Virus record (IMG/VR): IMGVR_UViG_3300046009_009987
Span: 1 to 38,977 of that record
Length of the DNA: 38,977 nt
Strand: one strand, 5' to 3'
DNA from: a virus
Part shown: in pieces, positions 11,755-21,567 of the stretch
Layout of the letters: the number at the start of each line of letters is the position of its first letter
Numbering within the stretch: position 1 is the first letter of the stretch
The notes under the pieces: generated by a model
Told to the model about the DNA's origin: nothing
What the model saw: the letters and a program-made list of their open reading frames with translations, nothing else
Databases searched by the model: none
Made by a program: the position numbers and the translations under genes

Positions 11755-14004
11755 CTATTTTTTTGTCTTCTTGTATCTAGCTTTTTTAAGTGCTTTATCA
11801 AGTGCATCAGATTTTTCTTTTTCGATAGCAGCTTTCTTTTCATCATCAGCTAGCCGCTTATATTTATTTGAATCAACTAGTTTTTCTGTTTTCTTTTTAA
11901 ATTCATCATAATAATCAGCTAGCATCTTATCGTATTTTTCTTGATCTACCTGTGATTTATAATCTTTTACACGAGCATTTTTGTTTGGATTAGTGAGTGC
12001 TGGTAATTCATTGGCCTCATACAATCGTTGCATTTCATCAATTACTGCAGATTCACGTACTGTTTTTACTCGTGCGCCAAATAACACTGTAGACCAGGCT
12101 GGCTCACCACGTAGTACTTCACCAAATATATCTACTTTTGGAGTTAGTGACTTACGCCAAATGGGGATTCTGTTTTTAATGATGCTCATTGGGTCTGAGT
12201 AATCTACGGTTCTTTCAACGGTATCAAGTGCTTTTGCAATATCGTACATAATCCCTGGAGTTGTACGAGCCACTAGAAAATCAGTAGCACCAGAAATAAC
12301 ACCAGCAATATTTTTACCCAACCCATTATCTTTATCAGGCGCAATGTCTTTTAGACTACCCAATGTATCAAGTGTTGATTCAATACCTGGAATTTTTACT
12401 GACTGTACAGCCACACCCTGCATATATCTAAATATTGAATCAGGTAGGTTTTCGCCATACTTTCTTGCATACAAGAAACCAACCAGTGGTGCGCCTAAGA
12501 ATCCGAAGTAATCGAGTGATACCCACTTATTACCAATTTTCAGTGAGTTAGTGGTAGCGCCCTTGAGTTTTAATAACTCACGTTCTTTATCAGTTGTGGG
12601 ATACTCACCAATAAAATCATCTGGTTCAAATGCCGCTGAGATAATAAATGCTATTGTTAACCCAAGTCCCGAGAATGCCATACGCTTTGCTACCGACTGT
12701 AAAGGCTCTGGGTTGCCAGATTTTGACTCTTTTATAGCAGCTGGTAACTCATATATACCTTGGATCATCGCAAGCCCTCCTGCGTCAAGCCCAGCGCCTA
12801 TGACATTAGCTGGAGTTTTAGCAAATGGCATAATCTGATCACCTAACCGAAGATCGCCAGAAAATGAATTAAACACAGATCGCAAGCCCATTGCTAGTGC
12901 TGTATACCTGGTCTTATCTTGAAATGTAGCCACTTGAGCATCTGCAATTGCCTGGTCACGTATTGCCTGGCCTTCCATAGAGAGTGGTTTAATCGCAGTT
13001 GCATCTTTCAGTAGCGCATCAACTCTCTGAGTGAGTGCAGCGCCCGATAAGCCTTCACTCTTTGCTAGCTTAGTTGCAGATAGATTTGCCGAGTCTATAA
13101 ATGTGGCCGCTGAAAAAGCCACATCAGGAGTACCAAGCATTGCCTTGAAAATATAGTCCTCGTAGAATCTACCAGTTGCCCTGATAATTCCCTGTCCCTG
13201 TGAATGTGTGATTTCCTCGCCGAGTGTCTTCTGGCCAGTTTCAGATAGATCGTACATTCTGGTGACATCATAACCAGTTTGCTTATAAACATCTAAAGCA
13301 TATTTATAATATCCGTTCACAAGTTCTTTACTACCAGCACCACTATACTGACCACTGCCTATTCTTCTTGCTAGAGACTTACCAATGCCCTGTACGCTGT
13401 TACCAACTAAGTTTGTTACTGAAGATTTAATATTGAATAATAAATTACCTCTAAAAATTGTGGAGGTTATAATACGCAAATTACTGGCCGGCGTAAGAGA
13501 AGATAGATATTTTTCCATCTGGTCACGCTTTTTAAAGTACTCAACACTTGGAAGGTTGAACTCATTAACACCTTTTTTATATTCAGTTTCTAGTTCTTTA
13601 GCCATTTTACTGATAGTAGAAGCTTCTTCGGGTGTGATAGTTATTCCCAAGTCATCAGCAATCATATCTGCGTAAAATGTTTGAGTTGTTTCTGGTGTTA
13701 GTACATTGTCAGCAACAAGCGTATTGATTTTATCAATCACATTTTTACCTACTTTTTTTCTTTGATCCGAGCCTGTAAATGTACGCTCAGCCCAATTCTT
13801 TAAAGCCGTTTTTTGACTACTAGAAATTGCTCTTTCAAAGCCAGCGTTAATACCTTTGGCTGTTTCTTCATCAGTGTATTTCTTGAAGAACTCCCTACGC
13901 TCATTGCTAGACATTTCATAGAGGCTAACCATATTAATCTCACCACGCACTGCTGCTTCTTTAAGATTTGCTGCTAGTTTTTTGGGTATGCAGAATGTTG
14001 CCAT
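11755..14004 (-). CDS. Internal virion (ejection) protein with LPD-type regions
   Basis: 749 aa, starting MATFCIPKKLAANLKEAA, an N-terminal pattern (CIPK-x-A-x2-LK...GEI...MSS-x-ERR-x-FF) that I associate with phage polyvalent/internal proteins. The middle has NIKSSVTNLVGN (about residue 190), typical of large polyvalent protein-associated regions. Two hydrophobic stretches (about 450-465 and 508-522) could insert in the host membrane. The C-terminus is a highly charged helix (KKTEKLVDSNKYKRLADDEK and on). It starts 6 bases after the 1094-aa gene, so both act together, probably as ejected proteins comparable to T7 gp15/gp16. Confidence 0.7.
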   Translation of the reverse strand: MATFCIPKKLAANLKEAAVRGEINMVSLYEMSSNERREFFKKYTDEETAKGINAGFERAISSSQKTALKNWAERTFTGSDQRKKVGKNVIDKINTLVADNVLTPETTQTFYADMIADDLGITITPEEASTISKMAKELETEYKKGVNEFNLPSVEYFKKRDQMEKYLSSLTPASNLRIITSTIFRGNLLFNIKSSVTNLVGNSVQGIGKSLARRIGSGQYSGAGSKELVNGYYKYALDVYKQTGYDVTRMYDLSETGQKTLGEEITHSQGQGIIRATGRFYEDYIFKAMLGTPDVAFSAATFIDSANLSATKLAKSEGLSGAALTQRVDALLKDATAIKPLSMEGQAIRDQAIADAQVATFQDKTRYTALAMGLRSVFNSFSGDLRLGDQIMPFAKTPANVIGAGLDAGGLAMIQGIYELPAAIKESKSGNPEPLQSVAKRMAFSGLGLTIAFIISAAFEPDDFIGEYPTTDKERELLKLKGATTNSLKIGNKWVSLDYFGFLGAPLVGFLYARKYGENLPDSIFRYMQGVAVQSVKIPGIESTLDTLGSLKDIAPDKDNGLGKNIAGVISGATDFLVARTTPGIMYDIAKALDTVERTVDYSDPMSIIKNRIPIWRKSLTPKVDIFGEVLRGEPAWSTVLFGARVKTVRESAVIDEMQRLYEANELPALTNPNKNARVKDYKSQVDQEKYDKMLADYYDEFKKKTEKLVDSNKYKRLADDEKKAAIEKEKSDALDKALKKARYKKTKK

Positions 14005-14010
14005 AAGTTC

Positions 14011-17000
14011 CTAACAAGTTAGTGCGTCAATAATACTTTGAGCTGAATTAAGTTTGCTCAGTGTTTCTTTGTCAATTGCTTTTTTAAGTTGCGCTGCTTT
14101 CTTGTCGATCACTTCAGCTACAAAGTTACTGGCCTTACTGCCTTCCCTTTTTAGAACTTTGAATATATAACTTTTTTTGTTGGCAATATCCATTCTAGCT
14201 TTCAAAACTCTCTGAATAAATGTATGTGGGCTGTGTTCATTAAATCTACCTCTAAAAGCAACGATATTTTGACCTTGTCGAGTACCAGCCATAGAAGTGA
14301 TCCGCTCGATCTGAGCAATCAAGGCTCCGTCTGGGTTTTCTTTTGCCTGTTCTTTTTCTGCTAGTGCCAGTGGAATTGCAAAGTCACTAATACCTTCTGG
14401 CGCACGTTCAAGACCCTGGGCTATTCGTAGTGCCTGCTCTGGGTAGTCCTCTATAAAGTTCTGCGCCCGTACAGTGTCATTTGCAATGCTCATTTCATTG
14501 TAGAACACACTGCCCTGGTACTGTTCTTCAAGCCGTTCTTTGACCTTTTCATAAGCCTGTGAGGGCTTTAATTTACCAGGACTATCTACTGGTTGCCGGC
14601 TGGCTTTCTCTCTTGATTCTGGAGTGGTTACTATTTCTTTTGGTTTTTCCTCAACTAAGACTTGCTGTTCTGCTGCTCCTTGGCTTCCTGCAGCGCTTCG
14701 ATCAACAGCTTTTTTAGATTCTTCTTTCTTTTGAACAGTTTCTTTTTCTTTTGCATTTTCAGCCTTTATATTTTCAATAATACTACTACTATCAAGTCCA
14801 GCTCGTGAATCAATCTCTGCAAGTATTGCATCATACAGCGCCTGCTTGCGTGGTTGTGAGTTTGGTGGATACTCTATTTTTATTGGATCAGCTAATCCTT
14901 TTAAAACACTCTTGAATAGATCAGTGCGCTTTAGTTCTTCAGGTACCCACTCAGGAAATGTAGACTCAATACTACTACTAAATTCACCGTTCTCATCAAA
15001 TATTTTTTGACCTGGTGCTGCAACTTCAAGTTCTGCTAGTACTTCATAATGAGCTTGGCCAAGTTTTTCTGGATCTGCTGCTTTGTAATAGTTGTTGAGG
15101 TCTTTGCTAGTTGCTACTACTGCGTCTACTTTCTCACCAGGTTTGCGTACATTTTTTTGTTCTTCAGTAGGTTTGGCTTCTTTTGCCACCACATCACCTT
15201 CAGACTTCTTACCAATAATCTGATCAAGCTTGGGTAAGTTACTGATAACGTAAGTATTGCCGATAGTACCATCGCTGTTAGGTATTACAGCGCCATCATA
15301 TTCACCAGATTTCTGCAGTGCTTTTACTAGATTCTTTGGTGCAGCTTCAAAGCCCTGGCCACTGATAAAAGCATCTTCTGATTGTTTAGTATCAAGAGTA
15401 ATTAAATTAAGCTGGCGTTTATCAATTTCATAGATAGTGCCAGGGGCTTGTGAGCCAAATTCTTCGATACTACTACTATTTGGACTAGCAAAGTACACAC
15501 CCTCGCCCCAAATGCCGTTTTTAGATGGTTTAACGCCTCGCTTCTGGACATCTGCAAAGGTACTCTTGCCAGCATGAACAATACTGAACTCATCTGATAT
15601 TTCCTCAGTTGATGGGCGGTAGATCTCAAGCTCTTCACCAGTTTGAATCTTTACCTTACGAGCAGGTGCTACTACATCTGTAGTAATAGCTTGAGTTGAT
15701 GCAGTAGAAAGTGCTTGCTTTTGAGCTAATTCCTGATCTACTCTTGGTTTTAAAACATCTTCAATAATCTGTTTTACCTGATCAGGATTTTCTTTAATAG
15801 CTTTTTCAACGGCCTTGATTACCGATAACTGAGTATCACCAGTTTTTGCAATTTCCTTATCAACTTCTTCTTGAACACCTGGGACTGTGGCCACGATTTG
15901 CTGCTGGATCTCTTCAGTAATTTGCTTTGCTTGAGCAATACCAATTTCAGTGACCTGCTTGGTAACGTCTTTACCTGAACGATCTACAATTGCACCACCG
16001 GCTGTAAACGTCAGACCACCAATTAGACCACCAAAGAATTGACCTTGTATGTTTTTAGAGGTCAGATCAATTGGCTTACCCTCCGCAACTAAACCGACAT
16101 TTTCTTGTGCCACTTCCTCAACACCTTCACTTACTACCCCACCAATAGTAGTAGTAGCTCCACCAATTGCTTTATTTAATAGTGATTTTTCTACTTGTTT
16201 TGTAACACCAGACCTAACAATATTTTTCATAAATGGCGCAAATTGCAAAGCATTGGTTATAGCCAACAAAGTAAAATTACCAGCCATAGTTTTTTGAGCT
16301 ATTTTGTTTGCTTCCTCTGGAGATCTACCAGATGCCAACATTTCATCATGCTTACTTCCAGCTGATAAACCAGCTTCAAATAATCCTGATAAAGTAGAAC
16401 CAAATATAGTTCCTAAAATTGTCTTACCCAATACTCCCAACCCGATTGCACCGGCTGTTCCAGCACCAACACTACCGCCAATAAATGATAATGGTAACGT
16501 AGCCAAGGTAAATGGCATAATTCCACCGATAGTACTGAAATAAAATCTGGGATTATGTAAGTCCTTCCAGTCAAATTCGCCTGAATCAAAAGAAGCATCA
16601 TCAGTATATTCACCACCTTTTTTAATAAGTGAAGCGCCCAATCCATCTGCTCCCATCCACTTAGCAGTTTGACCACCTGATATGAGTAAATTTCCAGTAT
16701 TTGCTCTAAATGATGATGCAGTATCTACAACAGCACCAAAAGCACCATACCTATCACTAGGTTGTCCATCAGGCTGTGTTTGCTCATCATACTTCTGTGC
16801 TGCAGATACCCTGATCTTTTGCTTAGTATCTTCGATCTTTTTATCTTGAGCTGCGCCCGCAAGCGCTACCTTATTCTGTAGTGGTTGTGTGAGTTGCGCA
16901 GATGATGCTTGGCTTTTTCCACTGGCCAGATCATAAATAGGTGTTTCTTTTCTAGGTGCGCCGATTACAGCTATATCTTTATTGCTCAGATAGAGTGGCT

Positions 17001-17295
17001 TTAATTCAGGTGGTTTCTTTGTGAGACTAGCTACATTGTCTTTTACTGTAGTTGCAGCCGTTTTTATAGCACTACCAGCTTTCTGAAGTAGATTTTGCCT
17101 AGGTTGTTCTACTGGTTGCTGCTGTACAGGCGCACTAATTGCTTTTGCTTTAGCTGCCTTCTTTCCTTGCTCGCTCTCTGCATAGGTAGTAAATCCGAAT
17201 TTATCAGCTTGAGTCTGTTTTACTTGACTAGCTGCTACTTGAGAAGCTTTACGCTTCTTGTCTTCCTCGTAAGTAACAAAATTGTATGAGGCCAT
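14011..17295 (-). CDS. Internal virion protein with PARP-like ADP-ribosyltransferase signature
   Basis: 1094 aa, the largest protein. Residues 1-250 are polar and repeat-poor; 250-310, 340-350 and 420-437 are Gly-rich hydrophobic segments suited to membrane insertion. Residues about 568-695 read FSIVHAGKSTF, then KNGIWGEGVYFAS, then GTIYEID and NTYVIS: the H ... G-x-GVYFA order of the PARP/Tpt1-type ADP-ribosyltransferase (ART) fold (His574, Tyr601). The usual third-position Glu is not certain. Residues 850-910 are a Lys/Glu linker. The C-terminal SMAGTRQGQNIVAFRGRF (about 1001-1018) resembles LPD regions. Likely packaged and ejected, with the enzyme acting on a host target. Confidence 0.7.
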   Translation of the reverse strand: MASYNFVTYEEDKKRKASQVAASQVKQTQADKFGFTTYAESEQGKKAAKAKAISAPVQQQPVEQPRQNLLQKAGSAIKTAATTVKDNVASLTKKPPELKPLYLSNKDIAVIGAPRKETPIYDLASGKSQASSAQLTQPLQNKVALAGAAQDKKIEDTKQKIRVSAAQKYDEQTQPDGQPSDRYGAFGAVVDTASSFRANTGNLLISGGQTAKWMGADGLGASLIKKGGEYTDDASFDSGEFDWKDLHNPRFYFSTIGGIMPFTLATLPLSFIGGSVGAGTAGAIGLGVLGKTILGTIFGSTLSGLFEAGLSAGSKHDEMLASGRSPEEANKIAQKTMAGNFTLLAITNALQFAPFMKNIVRSGVTKQVEKSLLNKAIGGATTTIGGVVSEGVEEVAQENVGLVAEGKPIDLTSKNIQGQFFGGLIGGLTFTAGGAIVDRSGKDVTKQVTEIGIAQAKQITEEIQQQIVATVPGVQEEVDKEIAKTGDTQLSVIKAVEKAIKENPDQVKQIIEDVLKPRVDQELAQKQALSTASTQAITTDVVAPARKVKIQTGEELEIYRPSTEEISDEFSIVHAGKSTFADVQKRGVKPSKNGIWGEGVYFASPNSSSIEEFGSQAPGTIYEIDKRQLNLITLDTKQSEDAFISGQGFEAAPKNLVKALQKSGEYDGAVIPNSDGTIGNTYVISNLPKLDQIIGKKSEGDVVAKEAKPTEEQKNVRKPGEKVDAVVATSKDLNNYYKAADPEKLGQAHYEVLAELEVAAPGQKIFDENGEFSSSIESTFPEWVPEELKRTDLFKSVLKGLADPIKIEYPPNSQPRKQALYDAILAEIDSRAGLDSSSIIENIKAENAKEKETVQKKEESKKAVDRSAAGSQGAAEQQVLVEEKPKEIVTTPESREKASRQPVDSPGKLKPSQAYEKVKERLEEQYQGSVFYNEMSIANDTVRAQNFIEDYPEQALRIAQGLERAPEGISDFAIPLALAEKEQAKENPDGALIAQIERITSMAGTRQGQNIVAFRGRFNEHSPHTFIQRVLKARMDIANKKSYIFKVLKREGSKASNFVAEVIDKKAAQLKKAIDKETLSKLNSAQSIIDALTC

Positions 17296-17306
17296 ATTTC
17301 ATTCTA

Positions 17307-18584
17307 TTATTCTATCTTTAGCTGATATTGCTCTTCGTTATAAGGGTCGCGGTAATCTCTAAATACAGTATCAAAATCATCAGGGTTACCACCTGCATCG
17401 ACCCACTGTTTTCTATGGAATAAATATTTGTCTCTGTCTAAATGACCCTCATTATTTGTTTCAGTAGACATTTTAGAAGCTATTGCTTGCTGCATGGTTT
17501 CTTTACCACCACCACTAGTTCTAGTTCCATAGCTCTGTACACTAACTGTGCCATCTGGGTTTTTGAAGCCAATCTGTGTTACACCATCATTACTAGTCGT
17601 AAATAAAACATTAGCTTTAGGATCCATTTTAACTGAAGACATAAAGCCAATAGGTAGTCCTGCCTGTACTTCAAGTTTTGTTAGCATCAACTGGTCATCT
17701 GTTGAAAGTGAAGATAAGTCCATATTTCCATTAGTAATAAGGTTTACCATCGTAGTTAAGTTAGCACTGGCAGCAGCACGATCAGATTCAAACGCATCTC
17801 TGGCCTTATCTTGTCTATTTGTAACTATGTTATACATAGCGACATTCTTTTCAAACTCATTATCATATCGCTGTACTGCATCGTTATAATCAAGGCCGAT
17901 GTTTGTCATGTACTGATTGATAATCGAATAATTAGTATTTAGTTCGTCAACTGCCCGAGCCTTTTGTCTGCCAATGGCATCAAGACGCTCATTCGCGGCT
18001 CTTTCTGCTTCTGATACCCTACCTTCAATGACATTCATCGCGACTGGTTTATTACGCTCTCCAGAGGTTAGAATACGATTCTGTGCTACAACTTCTTGCT
18101 CTTGGGCTTTTAGATCAGTTACTAAACCTTCTAGGTCAGCAACACCAAATTTTTCTCGTAAAGTTTCCATTTCAGCGTTACGATTGATTAGCGCTGGTAA
18201 TTGAGTACTTGGTGCAAGCGTACTTTTTAATTCGTCAACGGTTGGTACTCCTCTTGTTGGAGTGGAATTTAGAGAAGAAAACGCAGAAGATCCAATATCA
18301 TTTAGATAGGATGATGTTTGACTAGTCCCTGATACATTTTGTTGATTGTTATTGTTAATGAAAGTTTGATTTGCATTAGGAGCTTTGCCTGCAGCGATTG
18401 AAGTCTGTCTGTTAACTTCTTGGCTTACAGCTTGTCCCGCCCCAATCTGTGAACTACCTGGATGAATTACACCAACTTCACTTAGAGTGCCACCTATATA
18501 CTGTCTACCACCATACCAACCACCCTCTTGAAAACCTGTTTTTGGTGCTTTTATACCGACTTGTTCTGCTTTATATACTGCCAT
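17307..18584 (-). CDS. Internal virion protein, helical (425 aa)
   Basis: The N-terminal 120 residues are Gly/Ser/Asn-rich (INNNNQQNVSG), followed by a long helical region (about 140-290: LRNEMETLREKFG-like heptads, ERAANERLDAIGRQKARAV) and a short beta segment (PKANVLFTTSNDGVTQIGF) before a charged C-terminus. The composition fits the smallest of the three ejection proteins (T7 gp14-like position). It is directly upstream of the two larger internal proteins. No SD is clear before the ATG. No enzymatic domain recognised. Confidence 0.65.
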   Translation of the reverse strand: MAVYKAEQVGIKAPKTGFQEGGWYGGRQYIGGTLSEVGVIHPGSSQIGAGQAVSQEVNRQTSIAAGKAPNANQTFINNNNQQNVSGTSQTSSYLNDIGSSAFSSLNSTPTRGVPTVDELKSTLAPSTQLPALINRNAEMETLREKFGVADLEGLVTDLKAQEQEVVAQNRILTSGERNKPVAMNVIEGRVSEAERAANERLDAIGRQKARAVDELNTNYSIINQYMTNIGLDYNDAVQRYDNEFEKNVAMYNIVTNRQDKARDAFESDRAAASANLTTMVNLITNGNMDLSSLSTDDQLMLTKLEVQAGLPIGFMSSVKMDPKANVLFTTSNDGVTQIGFKNPDGTVSVQSYGTRTSGGGKETMQQAIASKMSTETNNEGHLDRDKYLFHRKQWVDAGGNPDDFDTVFRDYRDPYNEEQYQLKIE

Positions 18585-18614
18585 ATTTATAATAATATAA
18601 CTTTATTTACTTAA

Positions 18615-19448
18615 TTAAAATCCCAAATTTTTACTATATATTTTCCAGTAAACTTTAATTGTCTGAGCAGGGTAGGTAATTGCACCGAAAGCATTACCAA
18701 ACTCTCTTCTGAAAATAAGTTGTGTGGTGGTTACATAAAGTAAATCATATTGCCAAAAGCCACCATCTGCAAAAATAAGCGGCATAATGAATACCTTGCC
18801 TGGATCATCTGCGCTAAATTCTTGATTTGCACTATAGAAAGGATAATATCCAAGATTATGAGTATTCAGTACAGTTTCATAGGAAGAAGTTACATTTGCT
18901 GCAGGGGTAGCAGAACCAATAGTAATTTGAGATATACCTTGATTAAAATACTTTAAAGTACCAAATTGTGAATCATAAATTCTATCGTTTGGATTTGTGC
19001 TTGTGAGTGCATTGACACCCGACTTAGATATAATAATTCTCTTACCTGAAGCATTAGCTACATTAGGTGTACCAGCAAGCGGTATCTCTGTTGCTATATA
19101 TCTAAAAGTTGGAGTTTTATTACTGCCTGAGTCATTGTAATAACCGAATCTAACATTAGTAGCATTGACTCTAAGATTTGTAGAGTAAAACTCTACACCA
19201 GCTTGCTTAGTGCCAATCAGTCCAACCCTACCATCATCAAATTTAACAAAGCCAAATAGTGCTGGTGTATAGTTTAGTCCATGTGCAAGGTCATGGTATG
19301 CCTCACTTCCTGTTGAACTTATCGTTGGTTGTGTAGCTGCCTCTTTAATAATTTTTGGAGTATTCCAATCAGAACCAAATATAAAATCATTCGGATTTGT
19401 TGCCGTCAATGCATTTACGCCGATTTTAGAAAGTCTGAATACATTCAT
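18615..19448 (-). CDS. Tail-fibre-like protein with two repeat modules (277 aa)
   Basis: Two copies of a module are visible: residues 1-~135 begin RLSKIGVNALTATNPNDFIF, and from ~138 RIIISKSGVNALTSTNPND. Each opens with G-V-N-A-L-T-x-T-N-P-N-D, a hydrophobic FIF/RIY, then a beta-rich part with HxLxYxPxF-like stretches (HGLNYTPALFGFV, HNLGYYPFYSANQEF). The same opening occurs in the neighbouring 119-aa gene. Start overlaps the preceding stop (ATGA). Likely a virion-surface or fibre component. Related phage proteins are known but unassigned in function. Confidence 0.7.
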   Translation of the reverse strand: MNVFRLSKIGVNALTATNPNDFIFGSDWNTPKIIKEAATQPTISSTGSEAYHDLAHGLNYTPALFGFVKFDDGRVGLIGTKQAGVEFYSTNLRVNATNVRFGYYNDSGSNKTPTFRYIATEIPLAGTPNVANASGKRIIISKSGVNALTSTNPNDRIYDSQFGTLKYFNQGISQITIGSATPAANVTSSYETVLNTHNLGYYPFYSANQEFSADDPGKVFIMPLIFADGGFWQYDLLYVTTTQLIFRREFGNAFGAITYPAQTIKVYWKIYSKNLGF

Positions 19449-19804
19449 AGTTGATCATAAAAAATAATATAAGTAAATGTTTTAGTACTACCTGCGGCAT
19501 TATATATAACTAAACCAGCAGTAGTAACATAACAAAAATACTCATTGGAAGTTAGCGGGTTAGCATTAAATACATGCTGAAACTCACCCGAAGAAATTTC
19601 TGCCATCACTGCAGCGGAAGGAAAATACCCAAGACTATGAGTTATAGTATCATCATCACCACTAGCTATAGCCTGCGTACCCCTAGAGTGTTCTTTTACT
19701 AAAATATGATTGGTTGTCCCATCAACATACAAAGAGAAATGAGAAGGGTCGGTATCAGTTAAGGCATTATAGCCAGACAAAGCAACTTTTATAACTCTTG
19801 GCAT
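19445..19804 (-). CDS. One-module relative of the 277-aa fibre protein (119 aa)
   Basis: Begins RVIKVALSGYNALTDTDPSHFSLY, matching the GVNALTxTNPND module of the next gene, then THSLGYFPSAAVM (the HxLGYxP element). It is therefore a single copy of the module duplicated in the 277-aa protein. Beta-rich, no membrane segment. It probably arose by tandem duplication; both are likely surface-exposed virion proteins. Confidence 0.7.
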   Translation of the reverse strand: MPRVIKVALSGYNALTDTDPSHFSLYVDGTTNHILVKEHSRGTQAIASGDDDTITHSLGYFPSAAVMAEISSGEFQHVFNANPLTSNEYFCYVTTAGLVIYNAAGSTKTFTYIIFYDQL

Positions 19805-19813
19805 TACAAACCT

Positions 19814-20122
19814 TTATGGTGCAGCAGTTGGATCACCGATAACAATTTCTGGGACTCCTGAGTTATAAAAAATTAAAACACGTGCATTAAAAAAAGATGA
19901 GCCTGCATCATCACTAATCATAATTGATCCCGCCATACTAAATTTAAGTGGGGCATCCTCAAATTTTTCAGCACCAAACCACATACCATCTTTATCGGTA
20001 CGCATAGCCTGAGTTCCAGATCCAACTTGCATTGCAGATATATTATTAAAATAACTCTGGCCATTGATCGTACCGTCATTGGGCTTCATTGACCGGCGCT
20101 TAACATCATTAAATGCTTTCAT
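19814..20122 (-). CDS. Small virion-associated protein (102 aa)
   Basis: Beta-rich protein with a KRRSMKPNDGTINGQSYF N-terminus and a Gly/Ser/Ala-rich body (MAGSIMISDDAGSSFFNARV). Its start shares a base with the stop of the 480-aa gene (TAATG). The pattern FKFSMAGSIxISDDAGSSFF is like distal fibre segments. Function unknown; included in the tail module by position. Confidence 0.65.
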   Translation of the reverse strand: MKAFNDVKRRSMKPNDGTINGQSYFNNISAMQVGSGTQAMRTDKDGMWFGAEKFEDAPLKFSMAGSIMISDDAGSSFFNARVLIFYNSGVPEIVIGDPTAAP

Positions 20123-21564
20123 TATATAAATATTCCAGCGGATTCAATTTTAGCTGCTGTATTTCCGCTTGCAGTAACTTTTACTTTCATCTGTAAAGTT
20201 ATAAAGTTAGTTGCTTCATCTTTACTTTCAACAATTAGTCTATCAGTATCAGTGAATTTACTCAAAGCACTGCCATAGGCTGCATAATTTTTACTCAAGT
20301 ACATATCAATATCAGTATTCGCTGGCAGGTCTGCATACGCAACTATAGACTTCACAAAATTAGTTTCTTTCTCACGCTCTATAGTAGTTACTCTTGTTTC
20401 AAAATAAGCACCACTTAGCTTGTTACTTGAATCTAATTTATCAATCCATGCAGTACCACCACTTTTAACTGACATATAAATATCAGATCCTACTACCATG
20501 ATTCCACCGATATTTACACCTGTAGTAACAAACTCACTCCCACTTCTTTCAGATGTTGGATAAGGAAAGTCAATAATATAATCATAACTATTACTATGTC
20601 TCCCAATACGATAAATACCTTGATCTGCAGGATTACCGGTAATATTAGAAAAACCAATTAGTATCTGGCCTTCTTTATTGGCAACTGAGCTAGGATATAC
20701 TTCACCTGTAGCAGTTGCAGAATACTCACCTGGGATCTTTCCCCAAAGCTCTAGCTGTGAGCCGTTATACGAGTAAATATTGCCCTTAGTGCCACATGAA
20801 ACAAGTATCATGTTATCTGCTTGTAAAAAGGCGTTTATACCTACTTCTGGGATGTCATCTGAACTAGTAAAGCTATTACTCCAAGTATTCCAATTAATTA
20901 TTTGTGTTTTAGTTACAGTATCAGCAACAAAAGTGCCAATCAATAAATTAGTTCCAAATTTACCAAGACACTTTGCTCTAAGCGGTGTGGCAATATCTAA
21001 AGCACTGTTAGAAAAAGTACCAGCATCAACTTGTGCAATATCTCTACCATCACCGATATACAATACCAAATTGACTTCAGCCATTGGATGAAACAGCGCA
21101 TCTGTATTTACAAAAGTAGCCCAATTAAGCGCTATATTTGCAGACCATGCAGCAGCACCATCAGCATTTGCTACTGCAATGCGGTGTAATCGGCTCTCAG
21201 TTGCATAATAAATATATCCTTGATATTCGTAAGCTCCCAGACATATATTAGATCCGGCAGCTGCTGAAGTAGTATAGACTAGGGTATACGTACCGTTTTT
21301 ATTCTGCCAGATTTTACCTGACTCATACGAAAACCAATATTGGATACCATTTGAACAGTTAACTCTCTCTCTACACAACTCGGTAACAGTAGTACCACTG
21401 TCTTTAGTCATTTTCTGTTCGGTTAAAAGAATTCCAGGTAAAGAGTGTGGATCAAAGCCAGTGAGTTTATACAGTGAGTTCTCAAGGCCAGACCATTTCG
21501 AGAAAGCAAGCCCACCTTGATTGAATCTATCTATAGTAATTAGTGGATCTGTATTTTTTGTCAT
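20122..21564 (-). CDS. Beta-propeller-like tail protein (480 aa)
   Basis: The protein starts ITIDRFNQGGLAFSKWSG and then contains repeated strands with NGIQYWFSYESGKIWQNKNG, GNICLGAYEYQGYIYYA, YIGDGRDIAQVD, GTNLLIGTF and SCGTKGNIYSYNGSQLELWG, spaced roughly every 45-60 residues, as in propeller repeats. Podovirus-like genomes often have such a protein among the tail/tubular genes. The C-terminal 130 residues are beta-rich and end KIESAGIFI. Exact role unknown; baseplate hub or tail tubular protein is the best guess. Confidence 0.65.
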   Translation of the reverse strand: MTKNTDPLITIDRFNQGGLAFSKWSGLENSLYKLTGFDPHSLPGILLTEQKMTKDSGTTVTELCRERVNCSNGIQYWFSYESGKIWQNKNGTYTLVYTTSAAAGSNICLGAYEYQGYIYYATESRLHRIAVANADGAAAWSANIALNWATFVNTDALFHPMAEVNLVLYIGDGRDIAQVDAGTFSNSALDIATPLRAKCLGKFGTNLLIGTFVADTVTKTQIINWNTWSNSFTSSDDIPEVGINAFLQADNMILVSCGTKGNIYSYNGSQLELWGKIPGEYSATATGEVYPSSVANKEGQILIGFSNITGNPADQGIYRIGRHSNSYDYIIDFPYPTSERSGSEFVTTGVNIGGIMVVGSDIYMSVKSGGTAWIDKLDSSNKLSGAYFETRVTTIEREKETNFVKSIVAYADLPANTDIDMYLSKNYAAYGSALSKFTDTDRLIVESKDEATNFITLQMKVKVTASGNTAAKIESAGIFI

Positions 21565-21567
21565 AGA

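Noticed and set aside
13095-13292. Alternative minus-strand frame inside the 749-aa gene
   Set aside because: It lies wholly within a convincing larger gene in another frame, with no start signal.
14004-14011. The two large ejection proteins as one gene broken by a frameshift
   Set aside because: The downstream gene starts with a full N-terminal motif (FCIPK...) that I know as a protein start, and the upstream product ends naturally; two separate genes are more likely.
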